Assembly (NCBI GenBank): GCA_022707965.1
Contig: JAKIZO010000022.1
Span: 1 to 34,139 of the forward strand
Length of the DNA: 34,139 nt
Direction: 5' to 3'
Source of the DNA: Bacteroidota bacterium
GTDB taxonomy: Bacteria > Bacteroidota > Ignavibacteria > Kapaibacteriales > UBA2268
Of this stretch, positions 1 through 6,402 are shown piece by piece (positions within the stretch are counted from its first letter, which is position 1; the number at the start of each line of letters is the position of its first letter). The notes under the pieces are model-generated. The model made no database searches and was not told the origin of the DNA. It saw nothing but the letters and a program-made list of their open reading frames with translations. A program made the translations under genes and the position numbers.

Positions 1-1
1 T

Positions 2-166
2 TTTGTTCCGGCGGGCAAACACACAATAGAAATGAAGTTCGAATCCCCTGCATTCGAAAGAGGCAAATTAATAAGCACATCTTTAAATATTATTGTGGTA
101 ATACTTCTTGGACTTGGAATTTTTGTAGAAATCAGAAAGCGAAACAAGTCAAAAATAGTTAGTTAA
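2..166 (+). CDS. C-terminal end of a YfhO-like membrane protein (partial)
   Basis: The reading frame is open from the window edge to TAA at 164-166 and gives 54 residues. It begins FVPAGKHTIEMKFE, then has one hydrophobic helix (about residues 28-42) and a short basic tail ending in KIVS. A 'VPAG.H.IE..FE' strand followed by a last membrane helix and a basic tail is how YfhO-family multi-spanning membrane proteins usually end. These proteins are linked to glycosylation of cell-wall polymers or to membrane folding factors. Only the tail is visible, so the family call rests on this short pattern. The next gene starts 5 bases after the stop, which suggests co-transcription. Confidence 0.55.
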   Translation, partial: FVPAGKHTIEMKFESPAFERGKLISTSLNIIVVILLGLGIFVEIRKRNKSKIVS

Positions 167-171
167 ATCAA

Positions 172-1143
172 ATGAATGATTTAAATGTAAAATATAAGGT
201 ACAGAAATTTATTGTTTCTGTATCTATTATTTTGCTATTGTGCAAAATTTTAGCATATCAGATAACAAATTCCGTTGGTATTCTGACAGATGCATTGGAA
301 AGCATAGTCAATGTAGTAGCGGGTTTGCTTAGTTTGGTGAGTATTTCAGTTTCAATCAAACCAAAGGACGACAATCATCCGTTTGGTCACGGGAAGGTTG
401 AATTGCTTTCTGCATCGGTGGAAGGTATGCTGATTGCAGTTGCAGGATTTATAATCATCTATGAAGCAGTTTATAGGCTTTTTGTCCCGAGCGAAATTCA
501 AAAGCTTGACATTGGTATTATTATAATTGCAATTGCAGGACTTGTGAATTACATAGTCGGTGGATACAGCATTAAAGTTGGGAAAAAATATAATTCAATA
601 GCACTTATTGCTGGCGGAAAGCATTTGCAATCAGACACATATTCAACAATTGGGCTTGTAGTTGGGCTTATCATATTGTATTTCAGTAAGCTACAATGGC
701 TCGACAGTGTAATTGCGATAGTGTTTGGCTCGATAATAGCAATTACAGGTATCAAAATATTGCGAAATACAGTTGCTAATTTGATGGATGAAGCGGACGC
801 ACTACTGCTGGACGAATTTCTTGAAATCATAAATTCCAACAAACAGGTCGATTGGATAGATATTAAAAACACGAGAATTTTGAAATACGGGGATACTTAT
901 CACATAGATTGTGATTTAATTGTCCCCTGGTACTACAATATTAATCAAGCAACTGAATTAACAGAGAAAATGAAAAAAATATTGAATGATAATTTCAAAG
1001 AAAATATAGATTTAGCAGTGCATATTTTCCCTTGCAAGCCCGAAAATTGCAAAAATTGTGTATTATCTGATTGCAAACACCGTGTTTATCCATTTGAAGA
1101 AAAAATACACTGGACAATTAAACAGATAATTCGTTTTAAATAA
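172..1143 (+). CDS. Cation diffusion facilitator (CDF) family transporter
   Basis: This is a 323-residue inner-membrane exporter of divalent metal ions such as Zn, Fe, Mn or Cd, probably exchanging them for protons. The CDF pattern is clear: membrane helices near residues 12-30, 35-60, 82-102, 113-131 and 158-175, and the loop HPFGHGKVE (69-77). The helix-2 segment ILTDALESIVN supplies Glu43/Asn47, and the helix-5 HxxxD site is His151/Asp155. By position these match the four-ligand transport site of FieF/YiiP. After the membrane part comes a cytoplasmic domain, then a cysteine-rich tail (CKPENCKNCVLSDCKH) that probably binds metal. Many Bacteroidota-type CDFs have such a tail. The metal cannot be told from sequence. 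Two small cysteine-bearing proteins follow. I see no strong ribosome binding site before the ATG. Confidence 0.9.
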   Translation: MNDLNVKYKVQKFIVSVSIILLLCKILAYQITNSVGILTDALESIVNVVAGLLSLVSISVSIKPKDDNHPFGHGKVELLSASVEGMLIAVAGFIIIYEAVYRLFVPSEIQKLDIGIIIIAIAGLVNYIVGGYSIKVGKKYNSIALIAGGKHLQSDTYSTIGLVVGLIILYFSKLQWLDSVIAIVFGSIIAITGIKILRNTVANLMDEADALLLDEFLEIINSNKQVDWIDIKNTRILKYGDTYHIDCDLIVPWYYNINQATELTEKMKKILNDNFKENIDLAVHIFPCKPENCKNCVLSDCKHRVYPFEEKIHWTIKQIIRFK

Positions 1144-1223
1144 GTTCATTTTTTAGATGCAACTAAATACAATTTCAACAATATTTGTTACGTCTTAATT
1201 ATATGAACATTTCGGAATATATT

Positions 1224-1421
1224 ATGAACAAAACAATCATTAAAATAGCAATAGGAACAGTAGTTGGTGGGATTTTAGGATATTTATATTATTACTTTGT
1301 AGGCTGCAATGGCGGTTGTCCAATTACTTCGAATTGGATTATTTCCGTTATCTACGGTGCATTATTTGGAGCAATAGTTGCAATACCAACAAAGCGAGGT
1401 AAAAATGGAACAAATAACTAA
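1224..1421 (+). CDS. Small membrane protein, DUF6132 type
   Basis: This 65-residue protein has two hydrophobic helices (about residues 5-23 and 35-55) joined by a loop with FVGCNGGCPITSN. The C-x3-C-PITSN loop followed by a YGALFGA helix matches the DUF6132 family, small inner-membrane proteins common in Bacteroidota and relatives; their function is unknown. I chose the ATG at 1224 because it puts a short basic start directly before the first helix. An ATG at 1203 would add seven residues. The 3' end overlaps the next gene by 17 bases, so the two are probably translated together. The conserved cysteine pair faces a membrane boundary and could serve redox or metal chemistry; that is inference. 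Confidence 0.7.
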   Translation: MNKTIIKIAIGTVVGGILGYLYYYFVGCNGGCPITSNWIISVIYGALFGAIVAIPTKRGKNGTNN

Positions 1422-1620
1422 AAACACTTACGTTGAGGAATTATTAGAGACAAAACCTCATGCTGTATCTTATTTTCTGGACAAAGGCATTGCCTGCCTT
1501 GTTTGCGGGGAACCTTTTTGGGGAACAATCGAGGAACTTGTCTTAAAAAAAGGATACAGCCAGGAGCAGCTGGAACAATTCGTTGAAGAACTCAATAGAT
1601 TGCCTGAAAAAATAAGTTGA
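1405..1620 (+). CDS. DUF1858 / hybrid-cluster-associated redox-disulfide type protein
   Basis: This is a 71-residue soluble protein. The central GIACLVCGEPFWGTIEELVLKKGY carries a C-x2-C pair. The segment matches the DUF1858 family, whose members include the short 'hybrid cluster associated redox disulfide' proteins with the A-C-x-x-C-G-x-x-x-x-x-T-I/L-E-E pattern. The role is probably electron or sulfur relay through the cysteine pair; no substrate can be named. I chose ATG at 1405 because GAGGT at 1396-1400 is a well-placed ribosome binding site. A start further upstream would overlap the DUF6132 gene more heavily. The overlap of 17 bases argues for coupled translation. Confidence 0.75.
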   Translation: MEQITKNTYVEELLETKPHAVSYFLDKGIACLVCGEPFWGTIEELVLKKGYSQEQLEQFVEELNRLPEKIS

Positions 1621-1656
1621 TATTTTTTTCGTTATTAAGAAAAAAATGGTGCGAAC

Positions 1657-1953
1657 GTGAAATCTATTAAAGTTGTAATTGGTGGAGAGGAATACAGTTT
1701 AATTGGTGAGGACGAGGAACTGATAATTCGTTCGGCAAATGAAGCAAACAGGATGATAAATGAAATAAAGTCAAGATATGATAAAGAATTGCCAATGCTA
1801 ACAATTACAACATTAGCATTGGTTAATTCGATAGAAACAATGGAAATAGAAAGACGCAAATTTGAGGAAGAAAAGCAGTACTTGACGGAAGAATTGGAAA
1901 AGATGAGAGAATTCTTAGCAAATTATATAAAACAAAACGCTGAATCGCAATAG
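1657..1953 (+). CDS. zapA: Cell division protein ZapA
   Basis: ZapA is a 98-residue cytoplasmic protein that binds FtsZ and helps filaments bundle at the Z-ring. The N-terminal half (SIKVVIGGEEYSLIGEDEELIIRSANEANRMINEI, split around residue 25) has the usual beta-strand-plus-helix ZapA head. The second half (about residues 55-95) is a charged helix that forms the dimer or tetramer coiled coil. Length fits the family. The start is GTG at 1657; the nearby ATG at 1646 is out of frame. A structured RNA follows directly and then rny. ZapA next to 6S RNA is a recurring bacterial arrangement. Confidence 0.9.
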   Translation: MKSIKVVIGGEEYSLIGEDEELIIRSANEANRMINEIKSRYDKELPMLTITTLALVNSIETMEIERRKFEEEKQYLTEELEKMREFLANYIKQNAESQ

Positions 1954-1967
1954 TTCTTTGAAATTCG

Positions 1968-2167
1968 GTCGCATCATACAAATATTGTCGATGAAGAACT
2001 AATAGTATAACAATAGGGAGCTACGCTCTCGCCGGCAATGGGAGGCCTCAACCTCGTTGGAGGTAGCATTGTATGCTCAGTGGAACCCAGACCCGGTAAG
2101 GATAGCACCCACTGTGTGTTGGAGAGGTTCTTCTGCACACAATTAATCTGTATGATGCGGCTTTTTT
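1968..2167 (+). ncRNA. ssrS: Structured RNA, most likely 6S RNA
   Basis: This 200-base segment has no convincing ORF and folds back on itself. Bases 1968-1980 pair with 2149-2161 in a 13-bp closing stem with one G-U pair, followed by six T (2162-2167). Inside it, GAAGAAC at 1993-1999 is complementary to GTTCTTC at 2127-2133. Further hairpins are 2016-2021/2025-2030, 2036-2040/2067-2071 and 2078-2083/2109-2114, and TGTGTG can pair with CACACA on the 3' side. End-to-end pairing, about 200 bases, position directly after zapA, and CACCCAC followed by a hairpin on the 3' side all fit 6S RNA, which binds RNA polymerase sigma-70 holoenzyme in stationary phase. The loop CAGACCCGGTAAGGATAGCA recalls SRP RNA domain IV, so SRP RNA is the alternative. 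The exact 5' and 3' ends are estimates. Confidence 0.65.
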
Positions 2168-2291
2168 AATTAATGAACATTTGATTAAAATATAGTAATA
2201 TTATTTTTTCAATTGGATATTTTAACAATTTAATTTAAATTGTATTTTAGGTTAAATTAAATTTATTGTCAATTAATTTTTTTTAATTTTC

Positions 2292-2425
2292 GGGTATTTT
2301 ATTGAAGAAACGAAATGAAAAAATCAGAAGTTAGATATATAAAAATCAACGGGATAATTGGACTATTGGAAAAAGGACAATTAGCTTCAATTATTTTGAT
2401 TCCCTTCGTTTCTCAATAAAATCCC
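2292..2425. repeat. Long imperfect inverted repeat in the rny leader
   Basis: The arms are 2292-2313 (GGGTATTTTATTGAAGAAAC plus GA) and 2406-2425 (TCGTTTCTCAATAAAATCCC). They pair over 20 bases with two single-base bulges in the left arm. The 92 bases between them hold a weaker inner complementarity (TAATTG ... CAATTA). A 34-codon ORF (ATG at 2315, TAA at 2417-2419) lies across the right arm. It could be an RNA hairpin in the rny leader or a small non-autonomous element. The rest of the gap between the 6S-like RNA and rny (2168-2291 and 2426-2457) is plain AT-rich sequence in which I see nothing else. Confidence 0.6.
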
Positions 2426-2471
2426 ACTTTTATCAGTAGTTATTATTAGTCATATTTAGGGAGAATTGAAA

Positions 2472-4034
2472 ATGAGCCCAATTATTATCATTGTGGCGAG
2501 CATTGTTGGATTGATTGCGGGATTTGCAGCTGCATATTTTGTTGCCACCAAGATGTCCGCAGCAAAAATTCAACAAGCAGAAGAAAGTGCTAAAAACATT
2601 CTGAAAGATGCCGAAAAAGAGGCAAACAACATTAAAAAAGAAAAAATCATAGAAGCAAAAGAAGAATGGCACAAAAGAAAGCTCGAATTTGAAAATGATG
2701 CTCTTGCTAAACGCCAAAAATTACAGCAAATTGAAAAACAGCTTAAATCTGTCGAAGATGATTTAAAACGTAAAGAAAATGACTTGAATAAAAAAGAAAA
2801 TGAAGTTAAAAATTACGAAGAAAATTTAAAGAAAAAAGAAGCCGAACTAACAGAAAAAGCAAAAGAAATTGATACAATTATTGCTGAACAGATGAAAAAA
2901 TTAGAATCAATTGCGGGACTATCGTCCGAAGAAGCTAAAAAGCAATTGATGGAAGCTATGATTAACGATGCTAAACAAGATGCTGCAAATACAATCAGGC
3001 AAATTCGCGAGGAAACTAAACTCAAAGCAAATCAGGAAGCTCAGAACATAATTGTTCAGGCTATACAGCGAACTGCTTCCGACCATAGCGTCGAAACTAC
3101 CGTTTCGGTGGTTACTCTCGATAGCGACGATATGAAAGGTAGAATTATCGGACGAGAAGGACGAAATATACGTGCTTTTGAAGCAGCGACAGGAGTAGAT
3201 TTAATTATAGACGATACGCCAGAAGCAGTTGTTATTTCTGGTTTTGACCCATTTAGACGTGAAGTTGCCAAAAAAGCGCTTGAAAAATTGATGCTTGATG
3301 GGCGTATTCATCCTGCACGTATAGAAGAAGTTGTAGAAAAAACTAAAAAAGAGCTTGAAGAAGAAATAATCAAAGTCGGTGAAAGTGCATTATTAGAACT
3401 TGGAATTCATAATATGCATAAAGAGCTTGTTCGGTTAATTGGCAAAATGAAATACCGTTCCAGCTACGGACAGAACTTGCTTAACCACTCGATTGAAGTA
3501 GCAAATCTATGCGGAATAATGGCTTCTGAACTTGGACTTGACCCGCAAATTGCCAAAAGAGCAGGCTTGCTGCACGATATCGGTAAGTGCGTTGATAAAG
3601 AGACAGAAGGACCTCACGCTTTGATTGGTTTTGAACTTGCTAAGAAGTTCCGTGAAAATCCAAGTGTTTGCAATGCGATAGGTGCTCACCACGAAGATAT
3701 TGAGATGGAAACCCCTTACGCTGTGCTTGTACAAGCATCAGATAGTATAAGTGGTGCTCGTCCTGGTGCACGCCGCGAATCGCTTGAAAATTATGTGAAG
3801 CGATTGCAAAAGCTTGAATCCATAGCAGAAAGTTTCGAAGGAGTGGGCAAAACTTTTGCTATTCAGGCGGGACGCGAAGTTCGCGTAATTGTAGAACCCG
3901 AAAAAGTTGATGACAACACTGCTGATATTTTAGCTATCGAAATTGCTAAACGAATCGAAAACGAAATGGAATATCCAGGTCAAATCAAAGTTACTGTTAT
4001 CAGAGAAAAAAGAAGCGTTAGTATTGCTAAATAA
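2472..4034 (+). CDS. rny: Ribonuclease Y
   Basis: RNase Y is a membrane-anchored endoribonuclease that starts mRNA decay. The 520 residues show the full family layout. There is one N-terminal membrane helix (about 3-25) and a long charged coiled coil (about 30-180, rich in Lys, Glu and Ala). A KH RNA-binding domain contains [15 protein letters not shown]. The HD phosphohydrolase domain has [17 protein letters not shown] and [10 protein letters not shown], then the conserved C-terminal domain ending KRSVSIAK. I chose ATG at 2472 because AGGGAG at 2458-2463 sits at good spacing. The last 65 codons lie inside a 197-bp repeat that recurs at 6056-6252, so the 3' end of this copy may have come with the inserted segment. 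The encoded protein is intact. Confidence 0.97.
   Translation: MSPIIIIVASIVGLIAGFAAAYFVATKMSAAKIQQAEESAKNILKDAEKEANNIKKEKIIEAKEEWHKRKLEFENDALAKRQKLQQIEKQLKSVEDDLKRKENDLNKKENEVKNYEENLKKKEAELTEKAKEIDTIIAEQMKKLESIAGLSSEEAKKQLMEAMINDAKQDAANTIRQIREETKLKANQEAQNIIVQAIQRTASDHSVETTVSVVTLDSDDMKGRIIGREGRNIRAFEAATGVDLIIDDTPEAVVISGFDPFRREVAKKALEKLMLDGRIHPARIEEVVEKTKKELEEEIIKVGESALLELGIHNMHKELVRLIGKMKYRSSYGQNLLNHSIEVANLCGIMASELGLDPQIAKRAGLLHDIGKCVDKETEGPHALIGFELAKKFRENPSVCNAIGAHHEDIEMETPYAVLVQASDSISGARPGARRESLENYVKRLQKLESIAESFEGVGKTFAIQAGREVRVIVEPEKVDDNTADILAIEIAKRIENEMEYPGQIKVTVIREKRSVSIAK
3838..4034 (+). repeat. Direct repeat copy A: 3' end of rny
   Basis: This 197-bp segment, from AAGGAGTGGGC to the rny stop codon, recurs at 6056-6252 at an offset of 2218 bases. 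By eye the copies differ at eight positions with no gaps. Five changes are silent third-position changes. Three alter the protein (Met to Leu, Glu to Lys, Arg to Ile), and the last two of these are near the very end. The longest identical run is 54 bases. Similarity stops abruptly at both edges, as expected for a duplicated attachment-type segment. Confidence 0.95.
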
Positions 4035-4063
4035 TTGGGATTTATATTTTTTTGTGAAAATGG

Positions 4064-4088
4064 GGCTGTCTCAAAAAGGCAGCCTTTT
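4064..4088 (+). terminator. Probable terminator after rny, made from an IS-end-like sequence
   Basis: GGCTGTC (4064-4070) pairs with GGCAGCC (4078-4084), seven pairs with one G-U, across the loop TCAAAAA and followed by TTTT. The first 17 bases, GGCTGTCTCAAAAAGGC, are identical to the left end of the inverted-repeat element at 4986, so the terminator may descend from an insertion-element end. Confidence 0.6.
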
Positions 4089-4212
4089 GTTGATATTATG
4101 ATATTATATAAAAAGAATTTGGTTATTTATATTTTATTATTTATATTTAGTAGTAATTTATTTACTGAAAATTAATAGTGCGGAACATTAAAGAAATATT
4201 ATCTTATTCTCT

Positions 4213-4264
4213 TATCTTTATATCTTTATATCTTTATATCTTTATATCTTTATATCTTTATATC
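4213..4264. repeat. Tandem repeat, 8-bp unit TATCTTTA, 6.5 copies
   Basis: Six perfect copies of TATCTTTA are followed by TATC. The repeat lies 51 bases before the possible TTG start of the next ORF, and the frame of that ORF stays open through it back to a stop at 4189. Eight is not a multiple of three, so a gain or loss of one unit would shift any frame running through it. Slipped-strand repeats of this kind can also vary promoter spacing. Confidence 0.95.
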
Positions 4265-4314
4265 AAAATTCCAATCTTTATCTTATTTTAAATAAGTATA
4301 TTATTCATTTTTAT

Positions 4315-4542
4315 TTGTTTTATAATTTATCTACAGTTTCAGATAAAATATCCATCAAGATAATAAATAAGTTATTTGGAAAAAGTAATTGTATAAAAAA
4401 AATTGAGGAAATATTAGCCGGCATTGCGAATATCAGTGCTGGGATTAATACAATATTTCAAAGTAATTCCAAGCACTGTTATTACTTATTTGATAAGGAT
4501 ATCGAAATAATTCTAAATAACTTGAATAATTCCGTTTATTAA
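4315..4542 (+). CDS. Possible small protein of unknown function
   Basis: An open frame of 75 codons from TTG at 4315 to TAA. It has no ATG start and no ribosome binding site. The middle, KKIEEILAGIANISAGINTIF, could form an amphipathic helix rich in small residues; the end is Asn-, Ile- and Leu-rich. I recognise no family. The frame is also open upstream to 4192 through the 8-bp repeat, where it would read repeated YLYIFISL. It could be a decayed gene whose start was lost, or a chance ORF in very AT-rich DNA. It precedes the 134-aa gene by 29 bases. Confidence 0.25.
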   Translation: MFYNLSTVSDKISIKIINKLFGKSNCIKKIEEILAGIANISAGINTIFQSNSKHCYYLFDKDIEIILNNLNNSVY

Positions 4543-4571
4543 TTATCAATTTAAATATAGGAGTAAATGTT

Positions 4572-4976
4572 ATGTCGATAAATAACCTTCCAAAACTTAA
4601 TGATATAAATGCAAAAGAATATTTCATAACTATCGAATCAGATGCCATTGCATTTGAAAATCTATATAACGATATGATTAATAATTTTTTAGGAGCTATC
4701 GAAAGCCGATTTTTGATAACTGATTCTCAAAGAATTTATATAGGATCTCTTACCAGTCAACAAAAAGAGGCTATAATATGTTCATTGAGAACTATGGCTG
4801 ATTATCTTAGAGAAGATCATTTCGAAGGTAAAAAAGTCGTTCCAATGATACAAGGTTTATCTGAAAATCCCCCAGAGCCAGTTAATAATATAAGTGTTAA
4901 AGCTGGCGCAAAAGTAGAAAAGGATTTTCAAACCGGTGCTACAAAAGGCACCTTCTTTATTGAAATAAGTTGTTAA
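4572..4976 (+). CDS. Unknown protein, 134 aa, cargo of the inserted segment
   Basis: I do not recognise this protein. It starts at ATG 4572 with AGGAG (4559-4563) well placed, so it is probably translated. There is no signal peptide or membrane helix. The N-terminal 85 residues look mostly helical (ITIESDAIAFENLYNDMINNFLG, split at about residue 30, and SQQKEAIICSLRTMADYLRED). The C-terminal part is Gly-, Lys- and Thr-rich with likely beta strands (VKAGAKVEKDFQTGATKGTF) and ends in Ser-Cys. Codon choice is very AT-rich compared with rny. The stop lies 9 bases before the inverted-repeat element at 4986. The location in inserted DNA suggests horizontally acquired accessory cargo; the function is open. 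Confidence 0.65.
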   Translation: MSINNLPKLNDINAKEYFITIESDAIAFENLYNDMINNFLGAIESRFLITDSQRIYIGSLTSQQKEAIICSLRTMADYLREDHFEGKKVVPMIQGLSENPPEPVNNISVKAGAKVEKDFQTGATKGTFFIEISC

Positions 4977-4985
4977 ATAAGAAGT

Positions 4986-5109
4986 GGCTGTCTCAAAAAG
5001 GCCAAAATCTTTGAATTTCATAATTATTTAAGTGGAAAAATCAATCACTCGCTTTTATGAGTACTCAGAAAAAAGATAGATTTTGGACAATATTATTTTT
5101 GAGACAGCC
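4986..5109. mobile_element. MITE-like element with IS-type terminal inverted repeats
   Basis: This 124-bp segment begins GGCTGTCTCAAAAAGGCCAA and ends with the inverted match TTTTTGAGACAGCC. The outer 14 bases are perfect inverted repeats, and a second matching block (CCAAAATCT) lies further in on both arms. GGCTGTCTCAAAA-type ends are familiar from transposase-bearing insertion sequences in several families, such as IS1182-like ones. No transposase is inside, so this would be a non-autonomous derivative or a solo relic. I could not see a clear target-site duplication. A third end of the same sequence, in the same orientation as the left arm, lies at 4064-4080, so 4064-5109 could also be read as one unit. 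Confidence 0.6.
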
Positions 5110-5142
5110 TTTAATAAAATACAACTAATAAAGGACAGAACT

Positions 5143-6039
5143 GTGCAAAAAACCTCGTTTATTTTGTTTATCTTACTTTTATATTCTTGTTCACCAAGTA
5201 GTAAGATAACTATCTTCGAACAAAGACAACTAATTAATGATGAATTTATTTCTTTAGATTTAGTTTTTAATTCTAAAGATACGCTTCTTAAGTATTCATG
5301 TAATATTGTCCCCTATAATATAGAGATTCCTGACAATAAAGGTAATGTTGTAAGATATGTTCTGTGGACACCTCCTTATAATTTTGATAAGTCAAAATTA
5401 GCTGTTATGGTTCCGGGAATTAATTTGAAGAATCAATTATTATATCCAATTGCATTTGAATTAATCAAAACAGGTCTTTCTGTATGTTTCATTAATCTTA
5501 GAGAAAGTGAAAATAGTCTAAATTCTAAACTAATGAGAGATACAATAAATCATGAAATTAATGACTTAATAAAATTTATAGATTTTTATAAAGAAGAATA
5601 TGAAGTCGATTCTTTGAAACTTGCGTTCTATGGCATTTCTTTGGGTGCTGTAATATGTTTAAACTATATAAATAACTCAAATGAAGACATCAGGTTATTA
5701 GTAACTGAAGGCTTACCCTATAATTTAGAAGCCTCTAAAAAACGTATGAATTTGAAAAACAAATCAGATATTGAAAGCGCATTAATCAATTTTTCGACTG
5801 ATAAACTTAAATTAAAAAATAACAAATCTACTTTCGTTTTTTCGATTTGGGGGAAGAACGATCCTATAGTACCTTATAACGAAATACAAGCAGCAATTTC
5901 AAAGCTAAAAACACATTTTTTATCATTTAACTTTAAAATTATTGACACTCAACTACATACATTTAGGACAGCAATTAACGAAAATATGTATTTTGAAATA
6001 AACAAGGAAATAATTCAACACATTTTATCAAAAATGTAA
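5143..6039 (+). CDS. Lipoprotein with alpha/beta-hydrolase fold
   Basis: A 298-residue secreted lipoprotein. From GTG at 5143 it begins with a hydrophobic signal and the lipobox LLYSC, with Cys16 as the acylated residue. The mature part looks like a serine hydrolase: oxyanion-type VPGIN (about 90-94), nucleophile elbow GISLG (Ser166), the acid in WGKNDPIVP (Asp240) and His272 in QLHTF. That completes a Ser-Asp-His triad in the usual order. The substrate is unknown; ester, thioester or peptide bonds are possible. I chose GTG because AAAGGA lies 8 bases upstream and the signal peptide starts there. A longer frame from 5083 begins inside the inverted-repeat element and would bury the signal. It is cargo of the inserted segment, with AT-rich codon use. 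Confidence 0.75.
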   Translation: MQKTSFILFILLLYSCSPSSKITIFEQRQLINDEFISLDLVFNSKDTLLKYSCNIVPYNIEIPDNKGNVVRYVLWTPPYNFDKSKLAVMVPGINLKNQLLYPIAFELIKTGLSVCFINLRESENSLNSKLMRDTINHEINDLIKFIDFYKEEYEVDSLKLAFYGISLGAVICLNYINNSNEDIRLLVTEGLPYNLEASKKRMNLKNKSDIESALINFSTDKLKLKNNKSTFVFSIWGKNDPIVPYNEIQAAISKLKTHFLSFNFKIIDTQLHTFRTAINENMYFEINKEIIQHILSKM

Positions 6040-6055
6040 TAATTATTTTATTAGC

Positions 6056-6252
6056 AAGGAGTGGGCAAAACTTTTGCTATTCAAGCTGGACGTGAAGTTC
6101 GTGTAATTGTAGAACCCGAAAAAGTTGACGACAACACTGCTGATATTTTAGCTATCGAAATTGCTAAACGAATCGAAAACGAATTGGAATATCCAGGTCA
6201 AATCAAAGTTACTGTTATCAGAAAAAAAATAAGCGTTAGTATTGCTAAATAA
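6056..6252 (+). pseudogene. Displaced second copy of the rny 3' end
   Basis: This fragment encodes the last 64 residues of RNase Y ([20 protein letters not shown] onward, ending SVSIAK), about 96% identical in DNA to 3838-4034. It lacks everything upstream, including the KH and HD domains. A GTG at 6061 directly abuts AAGGA, leaving no room for normal initiation, so I treat it as a gene fragment. It is followed by a strong terminator and then prfB, which suggests that it is the original rny 3' end and that copy A came with the inserted DNA. Confidence 0.9.
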
Positions 6253-6276
6253 ACAGAGTATTATATCCAACACGAA

Positions 6277-6308
6277 GCAGCCTTCAATTTCAGGAGGCTG
6301 CTTTTTTT
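6277..6308 (+). terminator. Intrinsic terminator after the rny fragment
   Basis: GCAGCCT (6277-6283) pairs with AGGCTGC (6295-6301) across an 11-base loop and is followed by seven T. It is probably the original rny terminator. It isolates prfB from whatever is transcribed out of the inserted segment. Confidence 0.85.
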
Positions 6309-6402
6309 ATAAAACTTTGAATTTGATGAATGATTTTTATCTTCAAGTTATTATTTGTAATTTTGTTGTTTTTATTTTTTGAATTTTATTGAAAGCAAAG
6401 AT

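Larger units (their letters stand above)
4035..6055 (+). mobile_element. Probable inserted segment between duplicated rny 3' ends
   Basis: About 2 kb separates the intact rny from a displaced second copy of its 3' end. The segment is visibly more AT-rich than its flanks. It carries IS-like ends (GGCTGTCTCAAAAA), an 8-bp tandem repeat, an orphan 134-aa gene and a lipoprotein hydrolase gene. A gene 3' end repeated on both sides of foreign cargo is what site-specific integration into a housekeeping gene leaves behind: the element brings a replacement 3' end and pushes the original to its far side. There is no integrase or transposase gene inside, so the element is a decayed or non-autonomous remnant, or arose by homologous recombination. 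The mechanism is inference. Confidence 0.55.

Noticed and set aside
2078-2114. SRP RNA
   Set aside because: The loop resembles SRP domain IV, but it is off-centre, the tetraloop does not match exactly and extra hairpins lie 5' of it; 6S fits the neighbourhood better. Kept as an alternative.
2433-2717. Minus-strand 94-aa ORF opposite the start of rny
   Set aside because: It is Phe- and Cys-rich, with no homology I recognise, and mirrors the Lys/Glu-rich coiled coil of rny on the other strand.
4213-4264. CRISPR-like array
   Set aside because: Units of 8 bp are directly adjacent with no spacers; it is a simple tandem repeat.
5083-5142. A longer start for the lipoprotein hydrolase
   Set aside because: It would begin inside the inverted-repeat element and place 20 polar residues before the signal peptide; GTG at 5143 has a ribosome binding site and leaves a proper lipobox.
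6061-6252. A stand-alone 63-aa gene
   Set aside because: It is the C-terminal end of RNase Y with no proper initiation signal; the GTG touches the AAGGA, so it is a displaced gene fragment.
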